Part shown: positions 55,709-64,000 of the stretch, in pieces
Layout: each line of letters opens with the position of its first letter
Position numbering within the stretch: position 1 is the first letter of the stretch
From: Azospirillum sp. TSA2s
GTDB taxonomy: Bacteria > Pseudomonadota > Alphaproteobacteria > Azospirillales > Azospirillaceae
Assembly (NCBI RefSeq): GCF_004923315.1
Contig: NZ_CP039642.1
Coordinates: 186,001-250,000, forward strand
Length of the DNA: 64,000 nucleotides
Direction: 5' to 3'
Position numbers and translations under genes: made by a program
Notes under the pieces: model-generated
What the model was told of the DNA's origin: nothing
Seen by the model: the letters and a program-made list of their open reading frames with translations, nothing else
Database searches by the model: none

Positions 55709-56982
55709 CCATCCTTTCAATCACCTTCTTCGGCTTCCTCATCCTCGGCATTCCGGTCGCCTTCGCCATCGGACTGTCGGCGCTCTGCACCATCCTCTAT
55801 GAAGGCCTGCCCGTCGCGGTCGTCTTCCAGCAGATGATGTCGGGCATGAACGTCTTCTCGTTCCTTGCCATTCCCTTCTTCGTCTTCAGCGGCGAGTTGA
55901 TGCTGCACGGCGGCGTCGCCGACAAGATCGTCGCCGCGGCCAAGAGCATGGTCGGCCATATCCGTGGTGGCCTGGGCATGTCCAACGTCGTCGCCTGCAC
56001 GCTGTTCGGCGGCGTCGCCGGCTCGCCGGTCGCCGACGTGTCGGCCATGGGTGCCGTGATGATCCCGATGATGAAGCGGGAAGGCTACCACGCCGACTAT
56101 GCGGTCAACGTCACCACCCACGCCGCGCTCGTCGGCGCGCTGATGCCGACCAGCCACAACATGATCATCTACGCGCTGGCCGCCGGCGGAAAGGCGTCCA
56201 TCGGCGCGCTGATCGCCGCGGGGCTGATGCCGGCGCTGTTGCTGATGGTCTGCAACCTGGGTGCGGCCTATTACGTCGCGGTGAAGCGCGGCTATCCCAA
56301 GGGGACCTTCCCCGGCTGGGACATCCTGCTGCACAGCTTCGCCGCCGCGCTGCCCGGTCTGCTGATCGTCGTCATCATCCTGGCCGGCATCACCACCGGC
56401 GTGTTCACCGCCACCGAGTCGGCCTCGGTCGCCGTGATCTACGCGCTGCTGCTGACCACCTTCGTCTACCGCACGCTGAGCTGGGAGAAGTTCCTGGCCG
56501 CCGCCGCCAAGACGGTGAAGACCACCGGCGTGGTGCTGCTGCTGATCGGCGTGTCGACGATGTTCCAGTACCTCATGGGACTCTATGAGGTGGCGGACAT
56601 GACCGGCGAGCTTCTGGCCGGTGTGTCGACCAACCCGCTGATGATCTTCCTGCTGATCAACATCATCCTGTTCCTGCTGGGCACCTTCATGGACATGGCC
56701 AGCACCATCCTGATCTGCACGCCGATCTTCCTGCCGATCGCCATGCAGTACGGAATGGACCCGGTGCAGTTCGGCATCGTCATGCTGATCAATTGCGCCC
56801 TTGGCCTGAACACCCCGCCGGTCGGCACCACCCAGTTCATCGGCTGCGCCATCGGCGGCGTGTCGGTGGGCGAGGTGATGCGCTCCATCACGCCCTTCTA
56901 CGGGGCGCTGTTCGTGGCGCTGCTTCTGGTCACCTATGTCCCGGCCTTCTCACTGTGGCTGCCGCGCATGCTGATGCATTGA
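55699..56982 (+). CDS. dctM: TRAP transporter large permease, DctM family
   Basis: 427 residues with about twelve membrane helices, matching DctM: FLAIPFFVFSGELMLHGGVADKIVAAAKSMVGHIRGGLGMSNVVACTLFGGVAGSPVADVSAMGAVMIP in the first half and FMDMASTILICTPIFLPIAMQYGMDPVQFGIVMLINCALGLNTPPVG near the end. It moves the solute with sodium ions. It overlaps dctQ by 10 bases and ends 45 bases before a strong terminator. Confidence 0.95.
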   Translation: MELTILSITFFGFLILGIPVAFAIGLSALCTILYEGLPVAVVFQQMMSGMNVFSFLAIPFFVFSGELMLHGGVADKIVAAAKSMVGHIRGGLGMSNVVACTLFGGVAGSPVADVSAMGAVMIPMMKREGYHADYAVNVTTHAALVGALMPTSHNMIIYALAAGGKASIGALIAAGLMPALLLMVCNLGAAYYVAVKRGYPKGTFPGWDILLHSFAAALPGLLIVVIILAGITTGVFTATESASVAVIYALLLTTFVYRTLSWEKFLAAAAKTVKTTGVVLLLIGVSTMFQYLMGLYEVADMTGELLAGVSTNPLMIFLLINIILFLLGTFMDMASTILICTPIFLPIAMQYGMDPVQFGIVMLINCALGLNTPPVGTTQFIGCAIGGVSVGEVMRSITPFYGALFVALLLVTYVPAFSLWLPRMLMH

Positions 56983-57027
56983 GACGGAGCGGGTTTAGGC
57001 CCTCCTGAACGACTTCTCTCCTGGACT

Positions 57028-57062
57028 GGGCCATCGGGATCTTCCCGGTGGCCCTATTTTTT
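57028..57062 (+). terminator. Intrinsic terminator of the TRAP operon
   Basis: A 12-bp stem (57028-57039 with 57043-57054, one G-T pair) with a 3-base loop is followed by TATTTTTT. It is the clearest Rho-independent terminator in the window, 45 bases past dctM. Confidence 0.9.
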
Positions 57063-57345
57063 GCGCGTCGCGCGGACTCTAGCCCCGATTTGGAGGTAAT
57101 CGTGCGCGAGACTCCCCAATTCGGGAAAAAGAGTGGCAAGCCGCCGCAACAGGCTGAGCCAGCCGTATGGCGTCGAAATCGATCGTGGCTGTACTGCTTG
57201 CGCTTCCGGGGAGAAAAAGGTCGCCCGGCCGGAGCTGATGCTTCCCAAGGAATGATCGGCTTATTGGACGTTGTTCTGTGGACATGATCCCGTACATCAC
57301 AGACGAGCAAAACGATTTCCAACAACTCCCCAGAAAGGGGTTTTC
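57063..57345. other. Promoter region of the RTX gene
   Basis: The remainder of the 363-base gap between dctM and the RTX gene. It is more AT-rich than average. It contains AGAAAGGGG as the ribosome site of the next gene. No operator or RNA was recognised, and no protein-like frame. Confidence 0.45.
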
Positions 57346-59913
57346 ATGCACGGGATCATTCTTGCCGACGCCGGTCTGTCCGACATCGATGCGCTGATCG
57401 GCCGCCACGCGCCGGACATGACGGTGGTCCGGGTCGCCGCCGACGAGGACGCCGTCGCCCTGCTTGCCGAGGCGCTGGAAGCGGCATCGGCGACGGGTTC
57501 CACCGCGGTCCACCTGATCGCCCATGGCGCGCCGGGCGTGGTGAAGCTGGGGGCGATGCCGCTCGACACCAGCGCCCTGTTCGACCGCCGCTGGCCCGAT
57601 GCGTCCGGCTGCGAGATCCTGATCCATGCCTGCGACGTCGGCGCCGGCAGCAACGGCCGCCGCTTCGTCGAGCGTCTGGCCGCCGTCACCGGCGCCCGCG
57701 TCGCCGCCGCCAGCCATCCGGTCGGCCATGCCGACCAGGGCGGTTCGTGGGATCTCGACGTGGTGACCGGCCCGATCCTGGCCGCCCGCCCGTTCGCGGG
57801 GGCGGAAGCCTGGCCGCACACTCTCGCCTACAGCGGCACGGCGACCAGCGGCAACGACACGCTGATCGGCGACAATGGCGGCAACACCATCAACGGGCTG
57901 GCCGGCAACGACAGCATTACCGGCGGCACCGGCAACGACAGCCTGATCGGCGGGATCGGCGACGACACGCTGGTCGGCGGCGGCAACAGCGGCCAGTCGG
58001 CCGGCGACACCATGAATGGCGGGCTGGGCGCCGACCATTATGTCGGCGGCAGCGGCTTCAACATCGTCACCTACGAGAACGCCACCACCGGCCTCACCCT
58101 GGACCTGACCAACGGTGCCAACAACACCGGCGAGGCGGCCGGCGACACCTTCGTCAACATCCAGCGCTGGGTCGGCTCCGAATATGCCGACAGCCTGACC
58201 GCCGGCGACACCGCCGTGTGGTTCTGGGGTCATGGCGGCAACGACGTCGAGTATGGCGGCGCCGGCAACGACACGCTGGAGGCCGGCGACGGCAACGACA
58301 CCATCTTCGGCGGCGGCGGCACCGACCTGATGTACGGCCGCGCCGACAATGACGAGCTGCACGGCGGGATCGGCAACGACACGGTGGCCGGCGGCGGCGG
58401 TGCCGACCTGCTCTATGGCGATGCCGGCAACGACCTGATGAAGGGCGATTGGGAACGCGACACCATCCATGGCGGCGACGGCGATGACACCATCCTGGCC
58501 GGCATCGTCAGCTCGGGCAGCTATGCCCAGACCCAGGCCGACACGCTCTATGGCGAGGGCGGCAACGACCGCTACATCGTGGTCAGCCAGTATGACGCCG
58601 GCACCGTCAGCTTCGACGGCGGCACCGGCACCGACACGCTGGAACTGCGGTCCGACAACCTGACCAGCTACAACGGCTACGACCTGGAATATTACACCGA
58701 CGTCGCTTCGCCGAAGATCGACATCAGCGGCATGACGCTGACCAGCGTCGAGACGCTGGCCCTGACCGGCGGCAAGCGCCACACCGTGACGATGACGGCG
58801 GCCCAGGCCAACGGCTTCACCAGCGTCACCGGTGCCGTGACCGGCGACGCCTTCGCCATCGCCGGGGCGTCGCTGTCCGGCAGCGTCGGGTCCGGCACCG
58901 GCAGCGCGCTGCAGGCCGGACAGGTCCAGGCGGAGACGGTGAACGGCGTCACGCTGGTCCATGTCGGCCTGGATTCCACCGCCGGTGCCGACATGACCTT
59001 GCGCATCGCCGGCAGCTTCGCCGCCTCGGACATCAGCCTGTCGGGCAACACCATCACGCTGGGGCAGGCCGGTTCCGGCGGGTCCACCGGCGGCGGCGAT
59101 CCCGGGGGCGGCACGGGTGGCGGTACCGGCGGCGGTACGGGGGGAACGGGCGGTCTGACCCTGACCGGCACCGACGCCCGCGACTATCTGGCCGGCGGCA
59201 GCGGCAACGACACCATCATCAGCAACGCCGGCAACGACTACATGGTCGGCGGCGCCGGCAGCGACACCTTCGTCTTCAAGCCGGGCGACGGCTGGGATTA
59301 CATCGGCGACTTCCAGGCCGGCAGCGGCGGCGACGTGCTGAATGTCGCCGGCTGGAGCGGGCTGAAGGACTTCGCCTCGGTGATGGCCGTCACCGTTCAG
59401 GACGGCGCCAACACCGTCGTCCGCTTCGACAACGGCAACAGCGCCATCCTGGCCAACGTCACCCGCAGCAGCCTGACCGCCGCCAACTTCTCCTTCACGA
59501 CGGCGGGCGGTTCCACCGGGGGCGGCACGGGCGGGTCCACCGGCCCCACCGGCCAGACCATCACCGGCACCTCGGCCGGGGAGTTCCTGGCCGGCGGCAG
59601 CGGCAACGACACCATCACCGGCAACGGCGGCAACGACTACATGGTCGGCGGCGCCGGTCGGGACACCTTCGTCCAGAATCCCGGCGACGGTTGGGACTGC
59701 ATCGGCGATTTCCAGGCCGGCACCGGCGGTGACGTCGTCGATCTCCGCAGCATCTCCGGCTTCTCCAGCCTGAACGACGTGCTGACCCACTCGGCGCAGA
59801 ACGGCGCCGACCTGTCGATCGAACTCGGTACCTTCAACTCGATCAAGCTGATGGGCGTCGACCGCAACAGCCTGACGGCGGAGAACTTCCTGTTCGCCAG
59901 TTCGGTGGGGTGA
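57346..59913 (+). CDS. DUF4347 and RTX calcium-repeat protein (predicted type I secretion substrate)
   Basis: 855 residues, no N-terminal signal. Residues about 1-160 form a DUF4347 domain: VHLIAHGAPGVVKLGA, EILIHACDVGAGSNGRRFVERLA and GGSWDLDVVTG. Two blocks of RTX nonapeptides follow (GNDTL-type GGxGxDxLx: about 165-230 and 300-390), which bind calcium and fold outside the cell. A middle beta-rich region precedes two copies of a serralysin-like C-terminal module (about 605-715 and 745-855), each with LAGGSGNDTI, NDYMVGGAG and a GDGWD block, joined by Gly/Thr linkers. The C-terminus lies at the expected uncleaved secretion signal. AGAAAGGGG precedes the ATG. No type I exporter gene is nearby, so export would use one elsewhere. 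Confidence 0.9.
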   Translation: MHGIILADAGLSDIDALIGRHAPDMTVVRVAADEDAVALLAEALEAASATGSTAVHLIAHGAPGVVKLGAMPLDTSALFDRRWPDASGCEILIHACDVGAGSNGRRFVERLAAVTGARVAAASHPVGHADQGGSWDLDVVTGPILAARPFAGAEAWPHTLAYSGTATSGNDTLIGDNGGNTINGLAGNDSITGGTGNDSLIGGIGDDTLVGGGNSGQSAGDTMNGGLGADHYVGGSGFNIVTYENATTGLTLDLTNGANNTGEAAGDTFVNIQRWVGSEYADSLTAGDTAVWFWGHGGNDVEYGGAGNDTLEAGDGNDTIFGGGGTDLMYGRADNDELHGGIGNDTVAGGGGADLLYGDAGNDLMKGDWERDTIHGGDGDDTILAGIVSSGSYAQTQADTLYGEGGNDRYIVVSQYDAGTVSFDGGTGTDTLELRSDNLTSYNGYDLEYYTDVASPKIDISGMTLTSVETLALTGGKRHTVTMTAAQANGFTSVTGAVTGDAFAIAGASLSGSVGSGTGSALQAGQVQAETVNGVTLVHVGLDSTAGADMTLRIAGSFAASDISLSGNTITLGQAGSGGSTGGGDPGGGTGGGTGGGTGGTGGLTLTGTDARDYLAGGSGNDTIISNAGNDYMVGGAGSDTFVFKPGDGWDYIGDFQAGSGGDVLNVAGWSGLKDFASVMAVTVQDGANTVVRFDNGNSAILANVTRSSLTAANFSFTTAGGSTGGGTGGSTGPTGQTITGTSAGEFLAGGSGNDTITGNGGNDYMVGGAGRDTFVQNPGDGWDCIGDFQAGTGGDVVDLRSISGFSSLNDVLTHSAQNGADLSIELGTFNSIKLMGVDRNSLTAENFLFASSVG

Positions 59914-59919
59914 GTTTTT

Positions 59920-60141
59920 CCCTCTCCCGCCCCGGGAGAGGGCATGGAGCCGACGGCCGCAGGCCGGACGACTGCAACGCAGTCGTAGGTGGAATGCAGT
60001 CGCGAGACTTGCGAGCGACTTCGGGGCCCAAGCGGAGCTTGGGAAGGGTGAGGGGTGATCCAAGGATCAGAATCCATGTTCGGATCACCCCTCACCCTCC
60101 CGCCTTCGGCGGGTCCCTCCCTCTCCCGGGGCGGGAGAGGG
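59920..60141. repeat. Nested palindromic element, family 1 (222 bp)
   Basis: The ends are the palindromic unit with CCCTCTCCCG arms (59920-59942 and 60119-60141). An inner 16-base perfect inverted repeat (60046-60061 with 60082-60097; GGGTGAGGGGTGATCC) makes a central hairpin. It sits between convergent genes (RTX protein and dihydropyrimidinase) and could act as a two-way terminator-like structure. No transposase is encoded. Confidence 0.85.
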
Positions 60142-60152
60142 TGTTATTTTTC

Positions 60153-62317
<2,165 letters not shown>

Positions 62318-62332
62318 TGCTGTTGTTCAAAG

Positions 62333-62488
62333 CCCTCTCCCGTCCCGGGAGAGGGAGGGGACCCGCGCCGAAGGCGTGGGGAGGGTGAGGGGTGAACCAA
62401 GAATCCCGAAGCGCGTGGCTTCGTGCCTGACCCCTCACCCTTCCCATGCTCCGCATGGGCCCCTTCCCTCTCCCGGGGCGGGAGAGGG
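62333..62488. repeat. Nested palindromic element, family 1 (156 bp)
   Basis: End units with CCCTCTCCCG arms (62333-62355 and 62466-62488) flank an inner pair GGGTGAGGGGT (62383-62393) and ACCCCTCACCC (62430-62440). Same architecture as 59920-60141 but shorter. It lies between two genes of the pyrimidine cluster, just 16 bases ahead of the TetR start. Confidence 0.85.
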
Positions 62489-62494
62489 AGAGTA

Positions 62495-63763
62495 TCACGC
62501 GGGGGTTTTCACCTGTTCGGCCATGGCGTTGGCGCGGTCGAGCACGGCATGCAGCAGCACCTCGCAGCCGGCGGTCGACCATTCCGGGGTCGTCTCCTCG
62601 ACCTCGTTGTGGCTGATGCCGTCGATGCAGGGGATGAAGACCATGGCGGTCGGCGCGACCTTCGACAGGTAACAGGCGTCGTGGCCGGCACCCGAGACGA
62701 TGTCGCGGAAGCTGTGGCCGGTGCGCTCCACCCCCTTGCGGACGGCGGCGACGCAGGTCTCGTCGAACTTGATCGGGGCGTAGTACCAGATCTGCTGGAA
62801 ATCGGTCTCCAGCCCGATCTCGCCGGCGATGCGCTCGACCTCGGCGCGCAGCTCGCCGTCCATGGCGGCGAGGATGCCGTCGTCCGGGTGGCGGAAATCG
62901 ACGGTGAAGAAGACGCGGCCGGGGATGACGTTGCGGCTGTTGGGGTGGATCTGCATCAGCCCGACCGTGGCGCAGGCCAGTGGGCCGTATTTCATGCCGA
63001 TCCGGTTCACCGCATCCACCACGCGGGCGGCGCCGAGCAGCGCGTCCTTGCGGCGGACCATCGGGGTCGGGCCGGCATGGGCCTCCTGGCCGGTGAAGGT
63101 GATCTCGTACCAGCGCTGGCCCTGGCAGTCGGTGACGACGCCGATGGTCTTGCCTTCGATCTCCAGGATCGGACCCTGTTCGATGTGGGCCTCGAAATAG
63201 GCGCCGACCTTACGGCCGCCGACCTCCTGGTCGCCGGCATAGCCGATGCGGGCCAGCTCCTCGCCCATCGTCTTGCCGTCGAGGTCGGCGCGGGACAGGC
63301 CGTAGTCCAGATCGAACACCCCGGCGAAGACGCCGGACGACACCATGGCCGGGGCGAAGCGCGAGCCTTCCTCGTTGGTCCAGACCGCGACCTCCACCGG
63401 CGCCTCGGTGACGTAGTTCATGTCGTTCAGGCTGCGAACCACCTCCAGCCCGGCCAGCACGCCATAGACGCCGTCATACTTGCCGCCGGTCGGCTGGCTG
63501 TCGAGATGGCTGCCCATGATGACCGGGGGCAGGCTGTCGTCGCGGCCGGGGCGGCGGGCGAAGATGTTGCCCATCCTGTCGACGGAGACCGTGCAGCCGG
63601 CCTCCTCGCACCAGCGCACGAACAGGTCGCGGCCCTGTTTGTCGAGGTCGGTCAGCGCCAGCCGGCACACGCCGCCCTTGGGCGTGGCGCCGATCTGCGC
63701 CATGTCCATCAGGCTCTGCCACAGGCGCGAGCCGTTCACGGCGACATTCTGCGGGGTGGACAT
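62495..63763 (-). CDS. M20 Zn-dependent amidohydrolase (N-carbamoyl-beta-alanine / N-carbamoyl-amino acid type)
   Basis: 422 residues. Di-zinc motifs: GSHLDSQPTGGKYDGVYG (His, Asp), WTNEEGSRFAPAM (Glu), YFEAHIEQGP (His), GAGHDACYL and SHNEVEETTPEW (His). This is the beta-ureidopropionase / allantoate amidohydrolase / L-carbamoylase subfamily. Neighbours hydA and a RutR-like TetR make N-carbamoyl-beta-alanine cleavage the best choice, giving beta-alanine, ammonia and CO2. AGGAGAG precedes the ATG at 63763. Confidence 0.92.
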   Translation of the reverse strand: MSTPQNVAVNGSRLWQSLMDMAQIGATPKGGVCRLALTDLDKQGRDLFVRWCEEAGCTVSVDRMGNIFARRPGRDDSLPPVIMGSHLDSQPTGGKYDGVYGVLAGLEVVRSLNDMNYVTEAPVEVAVWTNEEGSRFAPAMVSSGVFAGVFDLDYGLSRADLDGKTMGEELARIGYAGDQEVGGRKVGAYFEAHIEQGPILEIEGKTIGVVTDCQGQRWYEITFTGQEAHAGPTPMVRRKDALLGAARVVDAVNRIGMKYGPLACATVGLMQIHPNSRNVIPGRVFFTVDFRHPDDGILAAMDGELRAEVERIAGEIGLETDFQQIWYYAPIKFDETCVAAVRKGVERTGHSFRDIVSGAGHDACYLSKVAPTAMVFIPCIDGISHNEVEETTPEWSTAGCEVLLHAVLDRANAMAEQVKTPA

Positions 63764-63832
63764 GTTGCTCTCTCCTGAACGGAAGGGCGCTCCATCCTTC
63801 TTCGGTTGGGGTGGCGCCATTTCTGTTTCGAC

Positions 63833-63915
63833 GTCATCCCCGCGAAGGCGGGGATCCAGAGTTTCGGAAGCGGCCCCTTCGGCAAAGCCTGGATCCCCGC
63901 CTTCGCGGGGATGAC
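63833..63915. repeat. Twin-hairpin palindromic repeat, family 3
   Basis: Two perfect inverted 26-base arms (63833-63858 and 63890-63915), each itself a hairpin (CCCCGC-GAA-GGCGGGG type), separated by 31 bases. This is the common REP-like repeat of many proteobacteria, often found as paired inverted copies (BIME). It lies between two genes of the pyrimidine cluster. Confidence 0.9.
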
Positions 63916-63930
63916 GGCCGAGGGGAGCCG

Positions 63931-64000
63931 TTATTCGGCGGCTTCGGGGACGCGCATCGGGTTGCGGGCGTCGTTGGGCCAGGTGACGTAGGGCAGGTCG
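63931..64000 (-). CDS. C-terminal end of a gene, possibly dihydropyrimidine dehydrogenase subunit (partial)
   Basis: Only 22 residues are seen: DLPYVTWPNDARNPMRVPEAAE and stop. The codon pattern is coding and the direction is that of the pyrimidine cluster. The upstream gene in such operons is often the NAD-dependent dihydropyrimidine dehydrogenase (PreA/PydA); that identity is contextual, not read from the residues. Confidence 0.45.
   Translation of the reverse strand, partial: DLPYVTWPNDARNPMRVPEAAE

Noticed and set aside
57840..58500. CRISPR-like array
   Set aside because: The regularly spaced repeats are coding (GGxGxDxLx nonapeptides) and vary at third positions; there are no unique equal-length spacers and no cas genes.
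57079..60063. Long minus-strand frame opposite the RTX gene, rich in Val-Ala-Gly repeats
   Set aside because: The apparent repeats are the complement of RTX nonapeptide codons, not a separate repeat protein.

Overview
The window is GC-rich alphaproteobacterial chromosome (or chromid). Its closest fit is Azospirillum or a relative in Rhodospirillales: strong GC bias at third codon positions, many hybrid histidine kinases, a chemoreceptor with a C-terminal PilZ domain (an arrangement known from Azospirillum Tlp1), a Pit/DUF47 phosphate pair, and C4-dicarboxylate-type TRAP and hydantoinase gene sets. Genus is an inference; no rRNA or tRNA gene lies here. No transposase, integrase, phage gene or CRISPR array was found.

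Layout. 1-3.9 kb: a sensor kinase with an SSS transporter domain and its LuxR-type response regulator (CrbS/CrbR-like), read leftward. 4.3-8.6 kb: small uncharacterised genes and the pit phosphate operon behind a possible Pho box. 8.6-14.8 kb: a dCache hybrid kinase, small genes, an HNH nuclease, rimO and a MarR regulator. 14.9-20.2 kb: a leftward chain with overlapping stop and start codons, dnaE > DUF429 > DUF1624. 20.3-27.9 kb: a lipoprotein, an EamA exporter, another hybrid kinase, a DUF2892 protein, gamma-glutamyltransferase and two small proteins.

28-38.2 kb is a signalling island. It holds a stand-alone receiver overlapping an HD-GYP response regulator (leftward). Rightward are a LuxR response regulator, a degenerate kinase with a pseudoreceiver, a large PDC-PAS-PAS hybrid kinase with an Hpt domain, and a chemoreceptor ending in PilZ. 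Phosphorelay and cyclic-di-GMP signalling therefore sit side by side.

38.4-45 kb: an MFS exporter, an FHA-domain protein divergent from a PBP4-type peptidase, cheD and an EEP-family hydrolase. 45-57 kb is catabolic. hyi, a tartronate semialdehyde reductase and a glycerate kinase run leftward and convert hydroxypyruvate to glycerate phosphate. Rightward are a 2,4-dienoyl-CoA reductase-like flavoenzyme, a GntR/FCD regulator coupled to a Gfo/Idh/MocA dehydrogenase, a TerC protein and a TRAP transporter (dctPQM). The same 10-bp AT-rich site lies in front of both the GntR gene and the TRAP operon, which suggests one local regulon.

57.3-59.9 kb: a DUF4347/RTX protein probably exported by a type I system. 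60.1-64 kb: reductive pyrimidine (or hydantoin) breakdown genes (dihydropyrimidinase, TetR/RutR-like regulator, M20 amidohydrolase) and the end of another gene at the edge. Three families of nested palindromic repeats occupy intergenic gaps; one copy overlaps the putative start of the SSS kinase.
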